Shown here: in pieces, positions 20,597 through 31,220 of the stretch
How the letters are laid out: each line of letters opens with the position of its first letter
Numbering within the stretch: position 1 is the stretch's first letter
From: Bactericera cockerelli
Taxonomy: Eukaryota > Arthropoda > Insecta > Hemiptera > Triozidae
NCBI GenBank assembly: GCA_024516035.1
Contig: CM044959.1
Location: forward strand, 22,804,884-22,868,883
Direction of reading: 5' to 3'
Length of the DNA: 64,000 nucleotides
Translations under genes and position numbers: made by a program
Notes under the pieces: generated by a model
What the model was told of the DNA's origin: nothing
Databases searched by the model: none
What the model saw: only the letters and a program-made list of their open reading frames with translations

Positions 20597-23500
20597 GTAA
20601 GTCTCTGAATTATTTTTTCTACTTATTTATAGTCAATTATTTTTAAAGAGTCTTCTTTTCATACCTATCTAAATAAAATGATTAAAATCTGGTGCACTGC
20701 TGTGCACTCAGATTATACCCAAGTATAAGTTATTATTGTTTATAATCTAAAAAGTGTGCTGCAGTAACTGAATCCCATATAAATTCTAAACTTATTGGTG
20801 AAACTGAGTGCCTTCTTGAAAACTTTTTTTACAAGTTCATTTTTTAAAATACAAACCTCCTTCTTGTGGTTTTCAAAGGGTCTTTCAATCAGGAATACTT
20901 GGGTATAATTTTCATCTTTCTATTATTTTTTGTTTACAAATGAAGGCCAACTTTACTGAAAATTGGCCATCATTCTCAAACTCCAGACAAAAGAAAAATA
21001 TTTAATAAAATATCTTTTCATAAATGTATCACAAGAGGTTATAAATTAATTTAACCTGACCTGGCCGTTTGGGTCAACCCCAAAAGATGATTCTACTCAA
21101 AAATAAAATTTATTCACCTTGAATATTACCCTTACAAATACTTAAGTACAAATTTTAGCTTTCTATTGTTTGAGAAGAGCAGACTTGTTTGAGAACTATT
21201 AGCAAAAGCAAAGTTGGCCATAATTTCGCAAATGGTGGCCAACTTTGATAAAAAGATTAAAAATAAACAAAAGTATTAGTAATTAAAAGACCTTTTTAAA
21301 AATTTATTGCTAGAGAGGGGTTCATATTTAAAAAAAAAATACTGAATTTTGCCGCCTGGCACAGACATTTCTAGACTTTTTCTACACCCTGTATAATTAA
21401 TAGGTACCTATTAAATTAGTAAGCCTCTGTAGAAGATAAAAAATAATAACATTCCAAAAAACATAATAATTTATTTTTATAAATATTTCAGAGCAAGAAA
21501 AAGAAAACAGCACCCAAAAAGACCAAAAGAGCAGTGCTAGCACTACAAAACCTGTGAACAAAAAGCAAAACAATGGTACCTTACGCACAACAGAAGCATC
21601 AAAATCCAAAAAGACTGATAAAAAGAAGAAAACCCCTGTTTTAGTTGAAGTAGCTCTAGACCCCCCCTTGCTGTCAAAGCTCACATTATCACAATGTAAG
21701 GGGAAAAGCAATGAATCTAGTGCTATCAACTTCTGGAAGTTTGTGGAGGCCTACACAAGTGTTATCACAAAAGAAGATATAAATGTGAGTATTATGATTT
21801 TAGTGTTTGCCATCAAAGGTTTATTGGAAGCTGTAAGTTTTACACTAGCAGTATTTTTGGGCAAGTGAAAATAATACCAATAGACTTTCATACATTTTTT
21901 TTTTAATATTCTGTGTTTTTCAAATAGCTGTTAATTTACAACAGCTAAGACCTGATTTATACTATTGTATAAATTATTTATACATAATTTATATTATTCA
22001 TAGGTACAAGTTTCTTATAATAAAAAATTACAGTTTTCTTTGGTCACTTTTTTGATATCTTGAACATTTTGGAGCCATCTTAGATTGGACTTTTATAATA
22101 TCAAATACAATGTTTTGGATGTGCTGATTACAAATACTATTATTTTTTCATTAACTGTGACTGTTGAGTCACTAGTGGCGAAAATTGACTTATTTTGAAA
22201 GGATTAGGAAAGTTGTGTGATATACACACCAGTGAACTTTAAATTGCCTTTACCAGTCTTTCCTACCACTACTGGCCCTAGTCTAGCCATAAATTTAACT
22301 ACCTGTATGGCTATGAGATATACAAAGTGAATAAAATCATTATTTTATTTCAAGACACTTTAGTAACCATGACCGAGTGGTATAGTACATTCGGCTTGCA
22401 AACATGGTGATTTGGGTTCAAATTGACCAGTGGCAGAATTTGGAGCTACCCATTTAAATTGTGATATATTATAGTAATTCAATTTTATAATATTTTAAGA
22501 CACTGTTCTCTCATCAGAGACACAGTGAAACAATCAACAATAACATTTTTTTTCTACAATTTTTTTTTTTATTTATAATTTTCTTCATGTTTTTGTTAAT
22601 ATCCATATTATACAGAGTAAATGTGATAGTGGATGATTTAGAACTATCACTGGAAGATTTACAATTTCTACATAATAATGGTTCAATTATTCTACTCTAT
22701 ACTTTACAGTACATAAATAGCTTGACAAAGGTGTACTCTAAAGAAAACTGCCCCTTCATGAATATGATTCCCTCTTCTAACACTACTTGGTAAGTTTTAT
22801 TATCCAAAATACCTGTTACATCATGTTTCTAATCTGTTTCCTATGGGATCCATCTACAAATTTTATTATTATTCTTGGCTTGAAACTAAATTAAGTTTTT
22901 AATTTCCTTTTTTCTCTTCTGATCTCCAGACTAGCCTAATTTAAACACTTTGTTACCTTGAGATTTCATTTTTTTTTTAGTCATTATTTCACCAACTTTT
23001 GTGCAAAATTTCCATTATTTTGTTAAGTGCTGCCATTTTGGGAGATACAGTGGTCAGTAGGTAACAGTGTCAATCTATGAGTTAATTTTTCATTTGTAAC
23101 TCTATGTTAATGTTTAATTTGATTTTGTTCTCTTATCCAGTTCTCCAGATTTTCCAGAAGATTGGTTAGAGCGTATTGTAGGAGCCCTAGTTGATCCCGA
23201 TTTATTTCCACCTGAAGATGATGATTCAGATGGCAAACGAATGAGAACTGATGATCTGGACTGTAAGAGATTGAGACTTTGTGATCCTATTGAATCTATG
23301 GGTGTGTTCAGTGACAGAAGCAACCTCCCCGCGTATCTTAATAACATGGGACCCGTGTGTATAGATGATGATGATGAAGAGGACGCGATGACTAACTGTG
23401 ATATGAAATCCCATCAGGTTAGTTTTTTTTTTGTTCAGAGTAAAATTTGTTAACCTCACTTTAATAAAATAAATTCTCAGACCTGCTTTGAGTAGAATCA

Positions 23501-24890
23501 TAGATTTACAAGTCTTATACAGACAATTATTTATTAATAACTGTGGTGATGTGTTACAAGCAAGCATAATTTTTTAAATCACAATCATGATATAAAGTAC
23601 GCAAACTTGCTATACTAATTTTCTGCTGTACTTGGGACTCAAATCACCGACCTCCATGGTACATGTTTGTCTTCTATTTTCATTAAAAAAGAAGAAGATA
23701 AGTCACTTTGCCTAGCGGTAGCATTTTCGGCTTCCACTCCTGGTGACCCCGGTTGGAATCCCGGCGGGGCCAAAATTTTTTCGGCTCTGTACTTTGGATG
23801 TCGGGCCCCTCGTGAGAACAATGGGGGTAGTTGTAGAGTGGGCAACGAAAAGTGGCGGCATTACGAGATAGATATTGGAATATAATGGTTGGTTGGAGAT
23901 ATGATGCATTAGCATTAGTTCTTGTAATGTCGATACTACTCACTAAAAATTGAGACATAATAACTTAAATAACAAGCTCTTTCTTTATCTTTTTTTTTTT
24001 TCTTCATTTGTGTTTGTTCATCTCCTCAGGATGAGGGTGACGAAATATCCGAGGAGATTCTCAAGTGTCAGGAGGAGCTCAGACTGGTGTGCAGGCAGAA
24101 CGAGAAGACCCTTTCAGTTCTGGCGTCCCGGGCTCAGAGACAGTTGGAGAGTCAGCAGCTGAAGGGCCTCCGGGAGAACGAGGTACGTTGCAATCAAAGC
24201 TGGCCACATGGGAATGAAAGGGAACTTCCTTTCCTCTCTCTCTCCAACATTTTTCAGTTCCTTAAGTTTTATCTCTAGCGACCCAAAATATTGGCAAATT
24301 ACTTGAATTATAAAAAAAAATCTAGCTCATTTTGCAACACAGCGACACGGGCTACAGATAATATTACCCTTATAAAGAGGTAACAGTGATTTTTCTTCCC
24401 TAGATTTTTTTGGCTGAAAACGAAGGGACAACTTTTGCCACTAGCAAATGGTTCTCACAGTTCTCTAGTGTCACACTTGGTCACAAGGGCCTTGTTTTTA
24501 CAGATTCTAAACGAAAGAAGATAGGGCAGGAAACGATTTTTTTATAGATGATATGATATGGAAATATCGAATTACAGTGGAATGATTTTTTTTGGTTAAA
24601 CGTCGCTTTCAACTGCTTGGTCATGTAACAACGGGGGATGTACCCTTCATTTGCTGGAAACTCACAAACCAGCTACTTAAATTAACCTCAGCCAGGCTGA
24701 GTGGGCCGGAAATAGCCAGCATCACGAAGGTTCGAATATGAACAGTCACCCTTATTCTATTACTGAAGTTAAGCAACGTCCAGCGAGGTTAGGAAATGCC
24801 TCGCTGGATGTTGCTTAACTTCAATGCATTTTGAAAATCATAAATCTCTGTTTGTTTTTTTTTTTTCAGCTAGTCAAGTTAATGCAATAA
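20573..24890 (+). CDS. Ada3-like (TADA3) SAGA/ATAC coactivator subunit, short form
   Basis: Six exons (20573-20596, 21494-21784, 22710-22789, 23141-23417, 24030-24182, 24870-24890) join in consistent phase to 281 residues. Three blocks align in order with human TADA3. INFWKFVEAYTSVITKEDI matches NRFWASVEPYCADITSEEV. A CPF plus ERIVGALVDPDLFPP segment matches CPFGALTQRLLQALVEEN. EEILKCQEELRLVCRQNEK..LESQQLKGLRENE matches the Ada3 C-terminal coiled coil. Ada3 bridges Ada2 and Gcn5 in nuclear histone acetyltransferase complexes. The protein is shorter than the human one (about 430) at both ends. The start is the least certain point, since the first exon is open only from the ATG at 20573. An exon may also be missing between 21784 and 22710. 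Confidence 0.6.
21494..21784 (+). CDS. Ada3-like exon 2
   Basis: It is lysine-rich at first (KKQNNG, KSKKTDKKKK), then has ALDPPLLSKLTL and the Ada3 block INFWKFVEAYTSVITKEDIN. It ends at a GTGAGT donor in phase 0. Confidence 0.7.
22369..22450 (+). repeat. tRNA-SINE family 3 head in Ada3-like intron
   Basis: ACCGAGTGGTATAGTACATT and a GGGTTCAAATTGACC B box form the tRNA-like head; the tail is short. Confidence 0.55.
22710..22789 (+). CDS. Ada3-like exon 3
   Basis: The acceptor CTTTACAG after a pyrimidine-rich tract is the only one here that keeps phase 0. The exon encodes YINSLTKVYSKENCPFMNM and ends in phase 2 at GTAAGT. The open frame also extends upstream (VDDLELSLEDLQFLHNNG), so a longer or separate exon cannot be excluded. 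Confidence 0.6.
23141..23417 (+). CDS. Ada3-like exon 4
   Basis: Exon from a TTATCCAG acceptor to a GTTAGT donor. It encodes DFPEDWLERIVGALVDPDLF, an acidic linker (EDDDSDGKR) and an IDDDDEEDAM cluster. Confidence 0.75.
23705..23965 (+). repeat. tRNA-SINE family 3 copy in Ada3-like intron
   Basis: The head CTAGCGGTAGCATTTTCGGC with B box GGTTGGAATCCC is followed by the family body GCTCTGTACTTTGGATGTCG, CTCGTGAGAACAATGG and AGTGGCGGCATTACGAGAT. Confidence 0.75.
24030..24182 (+). CDS. Ada3-like exon 5 (C-terminal coiled coil)
   Basis: 51 codons from CTCCTCAG to a GTACGT donor, encoding EEILKCQEELRLVCRQNEK and RQLESQQLKGLRENE. This is a heptad-like helix matching the TADA3 C-terminal domain. 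Confidence 0.8.
24583..24822 (-). repeat. 5S rRNA-derived SINE copy with duplicated, inverted promoter segment
   Basis: Tail and body are in minus orientation (GGTTAAACGTCGCTTTCAAC; CTCAGCCAGGCTGAGTGG). Beyond them the 5S A-box/intermediate-element segment appears twice in opposite orientation (24765-24793 and 24797-24822), forming a hairpin. It lies in the last intron of the Ada3-like gene, about 48 bp before the final acceptor. Confidence 0.75.
24870..24890 (+). CDS. Ada3-like final exon
   Basis: After a T-rich tract and CAG, the phase-0 reading is LVKLMQ and stop. This ends the protein about 40 residues earlier than human TADA3. Another frame (24872-24973) stays open for 33 codons but is not reached in phase. 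Confidence 0.55.
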   Translation, partial: LVKLMQ

Positions 24891-25087
24891 AAGCACGAAG
24901 ATTATCAGCCGAAAAAGGAGACTACTATTTCTTGTCGAAAATGCCGAAAGATAGTGAGAAGAATTTGCTGTAAAGGCGTGAGTTGCATTTTTCTTTTGAC
25001 AAACAGGTCTTATTTAACTTTTACTTTGTTGCCCATTTTAACAATAAGAGATCTTACTTTAAGCCATAGTGAGTTGCTTTTGTCATT

Positions 25088-25093
25088 AATAAA
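25088..25093 (+). other. Polyadenylation signal, Ada3-like gene
   Basis: AATAAA lies about 200 bp past the stop codon. Confidence 0.5.
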
Positions 25094-25253
25094 TTCCTAA
25101 ACGGATCTCTTTTTTGGATGTATGTTGAGTTGAATTATTCTGATTTAAAATACTCCCTGGTTTGGAAATCTTGCATTAGCGCAAGTCGTATTTAGTTGAG
25201 TACGCTACGCTACGCGCCGCATCGCAGCGTTTAATGTGTGTTGTAGACGTCTG

Positions 25254-25440
25254 TCCCGGTAGCTCAGTGGTAAAGGCGGCACTCTGCGAATCCAAAGATT
25301 CCAGAGTTCGTGGGTTCGAAACCCAGCCAGGACATGATAAGTTATTCTCCCATTCGGGATTTTTACCACATAATAATATTTCTTGGGCTTACTGCTGGAA
25401 TAATGGAACTTTAATAGTCCTAATCGGGCAGTATAAATAA
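25254..25440 (+). repeat. tRNA-derived SINE, family 5 (tRNA-like 81-nt head)
   Basis: GTCCCGG at the start pairs with CCAGGAC 74 bases later, with one mismatch. Between them are a D-arm-like AGCTCAGTGGTAAAGGC, an ACTCTG/CAGAGT stem and a GTGGGTTCGAAACCCAG T-arm. The arms do not form a clean canonical tRNA, and the sequence continues as a tail (AATAATGGAACTTTAATAG). A SINE is more likely than a functional tRNA gene. Confidence 0.6.
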
Positions 25441-26550
25441 GGCGTAATTATTATTATTATAGATAATCACCAGCTCGTACTGTCCGACGGTATATTTCAT
25501 ATTTCTGAATTCTGTACTCTTATTTCTTTTTTTTATCTATCCTATGGTTTTATTACACATCGCTAAGTGAGAATGTAATAAACTTGATCAGGAGATCTAA
25601 TGCCAGTGATTGTCTGATCACCAAAATTGTCAGTACTTTAGCCGCATGTCAATACGTTGCCCAGGGTGAACCACGAGGAGGCGTACTAAAATTTCTCCCA
25701 TTTCTGTACGCTGTTTTTCAAATATCTGAAATTTTGCTAGGTTGTAGGACAGTTCAAAAGTGCTGATCGCGCCTTCAGAAGACAATTTAGGGAACAATTT
25801 CTGATACCAAGAGAACGTCACTCTCATAACGGGAATCTTTCCACATTGAAACATGAAATTTAAGACTTTTTTTGAAATTTTAAGGATAAAACGTTACAGG
25901 ATGCATTAGTATTAATACAAAATTATTATTTGAATTGCATTCTACCTCCATTTCATTAAAAGAGAAATTTCTTCTCGAACATTCCTTTTTGCATTATTTA
26001 ACTTGGTATAATTTTTATTCCATTTTATAATCTTCAATTTAGACTAATTTAGAAATAAATAAGTAATATTTTCAAACTATTAATTTCATAGATAGAGGAA
26101 ACTATAGGAACAAAAAATTGATATTGGTAGAAAATGTAAATAACACGAGCAGATTTCTAGTATTTTACATAAGCCATAAGCCATATTTGGCAAGATACCT
26201 ACTTGCCAAATATTTTTATTTCTAATAAATAAAAAAAAATATAAAAAATGACAGGTGTTTCTTTGTTGAGGTAAAGTTAAATTTTTTCAAAATATACCAG
26301 TCTAGAGAGTAGAAGTATTTTTCCATGCACTTTACTGGTACGTACATTTGTGAATCACTTTCCTCCAAAATGAATACTGTTAAAAACTGGTATAGATGAA
26401 AACTGAGCAACAGCCAGTTGGTAGATACTAGATACTTGAGAGTTGCATGTTCTACAAGAAGGCCTACTTTCAAAAAATTGGCACAAGACCCGAACATGCC
26501 ATTTCTCCCATTGATATTCTGCATGTCTGTTTTTTCCTTACAACATAAGG
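25441..26550. other. Gene-free stretch
   Basis: AT-rich sequence with no supported ORF or recognisable repeat. Confidence 0.4.
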
Positions 26551-26682
26551 CTCTAAATCACGTTATTTGACATTTTCCTGGGGGGCACTGATGAGTTTTA
26601 TTAATCCGGACCGCGTAGATTTTTCTCATGTTAATTCAGACTCAAACAGGATTTAATTGCCGACCCCTGGTGTAGACTATTC
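26551..26682 (+). repeat. 132-bp direct repeat, left copy
   Basis: It runs from CTCTAAATCACGTTATTTGA to CCCTGGTGTAGACTATTC and is repeated at 26997-27128 with a single visible difference (ATTTAA versus ATATAA). Confidence 0.85.
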
Positions 26683-26996
26683 ACCAACAAATTACCTAGC
26701 ATTCATTAGAAAGATTCGGGTCCAAGGACTGTTAGAATGAATTTATAATATTGACTTTGTAAATAGGATTCTACAATGTATTATGTTTTAGTGTTCAATA
26801 GTATTAAGTTGCTATTTCAATAGTTGAGTTTGCAATGTTGCAGCATTCGATGATGTATTAAAAATTAGATTTTTTTCAATCGGCAAGAAAATATTTGATT
26901 GCTATCTATTCTCGGTCCCCAGCTGGGTGAGGAAGTGCAATAAAGCATTGTGCAATAGATAGAACAAAAGCATTTCTAACCGAGCATAAGTCACGA

Positions 26997-27128
26997 CTCT
27001 AAATCACGTTATTTGACATTTTCCTGGGGGGCACTGATGAGTTTTATTAATCCGGACCGCGTAGATTTTTCTCATGTTAATTCAGACTCAAACAGGATAT
27101 AATTGCCGACCCCTGGTGTAGACTATTC
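26997..27128 (+). repeat. 132-bp direct repeat, right copy
   Basis: Near-identical to 26551-26682, with 314 bp between the copies. It could be a local duplication or a terminal-repeat miniature retroelement. Confidence 0.85.
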
Positions 27129-27624
27129 TTCAAAGCTTAGGAGAAGTACCTTTGTATAAATGTTCTTTATAAAGAAAATAAATAAATAAACTATTAAAAA
27201 AAAAGATGATGTATTTATTAAAATATATTTCCAGGTATTTATATTTTGTTCATAGATGGTACCAAAAAATTAAATTTCACTATTTTTCCCAGCAGTTAGT
27301 GAATATTATTTTTTAACAGTTACCTACCTATAGAAAACCAGTTAATTCAGTTCGGTATGAAATTTTTTCAGGCCTCATAAAATCATAGGTAGTACAAGTG
27401 AGATTGAAATGTAGACAAGAGAAAGAAAGATTCTCAATGTTTTGTGTTGTTTTAATTATAAGTAATTTTCTGTTATTATATTTACTCTTGATCGATTTTC
27501 GTTAAAAATATTAATATGCATGCGTTAAACCATCTTGCTAATGTTAGAAAATATACTTTATCCTTAGTATAATAAATAAAGAATATAATTTAAAAAAATC
27601 GTGTTCGTTTAATTTTTTTAAACT

Positions 27625-27905
27625 ATAAGGATGAGTGTTTCATGGCTTTTTTTATTTCGTAGCCATAAAACAGCAGCTATTGTAGACTCTTGTGTTCTGT
27701 GTTGTACCTTACCCATTCCGTAGTATGCCTCCCTTCTGATGGGAGAAAAGTGACACAATACAGCCCATTTAGTTGCTGGGTCAACACGAGAGCACCGGAA
27801 GGTATCCCTTGCCGACAACTGTAACCAAATTTAAATTGAAACTGTGGGATTCGAACACGGGACCTTCCCCATGGCACGCGAGTACCTTACCACTGACCTA
27901 ATGGC
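27625..27905 (-). repeat. SINE family 2, well-preserved copy
   Basis: Body and head are both present. The plus strand shows GGGATTCGAACACGGGACC and then TACCTTACCACTGACCTA. On the minus strand these read as a tRNA A box (TAGGTCAGTGGTAAGGT) and a B box. Confidence 0.75.
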
Positions 27906-27962
27906 GCGCTTAAATTCTTCTTGTGGATGTACTAGTCGGGTTCAATTTACACACAATGCATC

Positions 27963-28117
27963 CAGTGGCGTAGCCAGGGGGGGTTTTGGGGACAAAGCCC
28001 CCCCTCCCCCCGAAATTTCCAAGAAACCCCAGCAAAGATGGAATATACGTTAGGCGAGATTTCTGAACCCCCCTCAATCCCCCCCCCCCTCGAAATGTAG
28101 GTCTAGCTATGCCACTG
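27963..28117. mobile_element. hAT-type MITE with 8-bp target duplication
   Basis: CAGTGGCGTAGCC at the left and its diverged complement GCTATGCCACTG at the right bound 155 bp of G/C-run sequence. The element is flanked by a perfect AATGCATC duplication (27955-27962 and 28118-28125). An 8-bp duplication and CAGTG ends fit the hAT superfamily. Confidence 0.85.
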
Positions 28118-28129
28118 AATGCATCCATG

Positions 28130-30770
28130 GTTATTAGTAGGAGCTCTTCTTCCAACCTCGACAGATTTCAAATCGTCATTTTTTTTTCTGTGGACGGATT
28201 TTTTTCTAAGCGAGTAATTAATAATGTTAGTTAACTATTTAGTCACAGATTATATGGTTTCCTACCGGTGCGGTGTCTAGCTTACAGAACAAACTGGTTC
28301 ATGAGAGCATGACATTTTCTATTTAAAGTCTCTAATGAGTTGCCCCATATTGAAGCCAACACACGACTAACCCACTGTCTAGATATTTTCATTCAAAATT
28401 GTTTGACAAATTCGCGTGGGTAAGGCTGGGTTTAAATTGTGGCGAAACTTTATTATTCCCCTTAACCTTATTATCAGTTTTCAATCCTTTGTTAAGGCTG
28501 GGTTTGGATGTAGTAGAGCATCTGGTGTTTTTCGGTGGCGAAATACGAGTCCACAAAATAAATGCTCACAGTCTGTTTCGTGCCCCACCCTCCCACCTCT
28601 TTATTTTTCAGAAGAAATCTTCCAATGGGTGTGAACAATAAAGGTTTCAGCTCAATTGGATGAATGCATTCGGAGTGCGTACATGATGAAATAAAATTCA
28701 TTTTATGTAATCCCAATTCTAATCTACTCAACTTTTGATTTCCTGGAATCAGATATTCTCATTCAAAAATCTGCGGATATCATCTGAAAAAGAACATTTA
28801 AAATAATAAAATAAAAACCAAAAACAGTTGTTCTTTTTTTACAAATACATTAATTTTTATAATTTATTTATTTAAAACAAAATATTTATTTACAATAACG
28901 AGAGCTAGGAATGTTTTTTTGTTGTTGTTTTTACTTTTTAATACAGTTTTATTTCCATAGTATTTTTTATTTATTTATATGAAGAGCAAGTCTTTTGTGT
29001 CGTTTATCAAATGTAAAAAAAACTAGGTAGTCTTATTCTGGTATACTACTGTTTCAAATGTATATCTGCAATATCTCTTTGTTTTTATTGTGCTACCCTG
29101 CACTGCGTCGAAAGGAATCATTTGTTCAATATTTACCGAATTGACCATGAACATGCTTTGCCGTGTGGAGAAGTGCAAATAGAAAATAATATACAGGTAT
29201 GTAAATACTGGAAGGCATTTGTTTTCTTCTAATTATTAGAACCCTCAGTGTGGTTTACAAACACGTTTTTGTATGTTATGTTCATAAAATGAAATATTTT
29301 ATTAAAGAATCAGAAGAGAATCAAAATTCAACATTTCCCAAGATATAATGTGAAAGCATTGGAATACTTACTATGGAAAATGTTTCAAAAGTAATAAATA
29401 AATATCTGTTTCTTAGAAATTGTTTTTTTTTTTCTGTGCCAAGAAAATAAATTAATTGTCCCCTCTACGAATTAGGAAAATCAAGTTTTCTTGAAAATGA
29501 CTAATCGATTGTAAAATATATTTCTTAGATAGTCTCCTTTGGATGGACATAATGATTGAATCGAATATCAAAAGCTTGATTATATATTCCAGGTAAAATA
29601 ATACCGAGCTTCCTGATAGAAAAGTATTCGGTAATGTTCGCTCTCTATAGCTGTCATTTTATGTTTGTTATTTATTTATTTTAAGCCTATGACAGTCATT
29701 TTAATAGTTGTAAATAGTGAACAAAATATTTATTTGGTGATTTTCCTGTTTGGAATTAATATTTTTTGATATATGTAAGTCTCTTTTTTGTTGGAATTGT
29801 TCTATCCTGTTGCAACGGAGGAATAAGGAAAGTGAGAGTACAGCATACAATAGTGCTTTATATAGACCGTCGCGTCGGCTTGAGACAGGGAGTCCCATTA
29901 CGCTAACAAGTACGTAGTGCACAACCCTGTCAAATAATTAAAAAAAAGTATAAATACAATGGTAAGTCTGTTCGAAAACAGGTATGAACCGACTACTCTC
30001 CACTTCTCTCGATCCTTTGCAATACTTTTCCATTATTAGTAAATGTTTGCCGGTAAAACAATTAAATAATAGGTTCTGCTTTTGCGGTGGTTTTCTTGCC
30101 TACTACTGCTGCTCTGCAATCTCCATTGTATGATGGAAAAAACTGACTATCGGAAATTTTGGGTGATTCCATTACTTCCCTTATTATAAGGTAAGGAAAG
30201 TAAAAACGACAGATAGGGAAACAGCAGAGAGATAGCTCCATGGTTTGTTTTACACCACCTACAGGTGGACTTGGGTCTTGAAGTGGTTAGTACTCAGATA
30301 CGTTCCTGTAGTAAGCTTTAGGGCCAAATTAATGAACGCTGCTGTGGTGGACACTGTTACTATATTATAGGATTTCAGTCATGTGATTGGCTGTTAGTGC
30401 TGTTACTATGATAATAACAACACTATAGTAACAGCTCTTGCGTCATTATTTAATTCGGGCATTAGTCTTTTGTATTACAATTTTTATTACTAAAGAACAT
30501 AATTATTTTGTGAGAAAGATTAATCCTGGCGCAAATAAACACACGACCTATTTGGCGTGGCCATACCATTCATCATTGTTTTTATCAATACATTTGGATT
30601 TATCTATGTACATTGTAGCTATTTCATCACATTTCTCACTTTTCTGTTTATACTGACTGACAGTATCCATGAGTTTTGACATTGCTTTCTAAAGTTACTG
30701 AAATTTACTTTTACTCGTACAAGTTAACCTCCTGTTTATCTCTCGTAAAAAAGATCCTTCTGCTGTTCTT
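28130..30770. other. Gene-free stretch
   Basis: No supported gene. A fragment of a dispersed repeat occurs at about 30130-30205 (AAATTTTGGGTGATTCCATT, also at 11014-11040). An imperfect GCTGTTACTAT/ATAGTAACAGC inverted pair lies at about 30398-30440. Confidence 0.4.
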
Positions 30771-30772
30771 TC

Positions 30773-31220
30773 TCAGCTAGGTGTGTCTCTAGGTCGTAGG
30801 ACTATAATCTTTCTCAGTGAGGCATCTCTCTAGGTCGTAGGACTATAATCTTTCTCAATGAGGCGTCTCTCTAGATCGTAGGACTATAATCTTTCTCAGT
30901 GAGGCGTCTCTCTAGGTCGTAGGACTATAATCTTTCTCAGTGAGGCGTCTCTCTAGGTCGTAGGACTATAATCTTTCTCAGTGAGGCGTCTCTCTAGGTC
31001 GTAGGACTATAATCTTTCTCAGTGAGGCGTCTCTCTAGGTCGTAGGACTATAATCTTTCTCAGTGAGGCGTCTCTCTAGGTCGTAGGACTATAATCTTTC
31101 TCAGTGAGGCGTATCTCTAGGTCGTAGGACTATAATCTTTCTCAGTGAGGCGTATCTCTAGGTCGTAGGACTATAATCTTTCTCAGTGGGCCATCTCTCT
31201 AGGTCGTAGGACTATAATAT
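30773..31220 (+). repeat. 41-bp minisatellite, about 11 units
   Basis: The unit contains TCTCTCTAGGTCGTAGGACT and then ATAATCTTTCTCAGTGAGGC, repeated head to tail with few substitutions. The outer units are the most diverged (GCTAGGTGTG at the left, GGGCCATC at the right). Confidence 0.9.

Noticed and set aside
22616..22709. Longer version of Ada3-like exon 3 (VDDLELSLEDLQ)
   Set aside because: The acceptors that would include it are not in phase with exon 2. The TTTACAG acceptor at 22709 is.
24872..24973. Open frame as the true last coding segment of the Ada3-like gene
   Set aside because: It is out of phase with the preceding exon at every visible donor/acceptor combination. Kept only as a finding.
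25254..25334. Candidate tRNA gene
   Set aside because: D arm and T arm have mismatches, no standard anticodon loop forms, and a SINE-like tail follows directly.
30773..31220. Regular 41-bp array resembling a CRISPR locus
   Set aside because: Units are contiguous with no unique spacers, and the surroundings are eukaryotic. It is a minisatellite.
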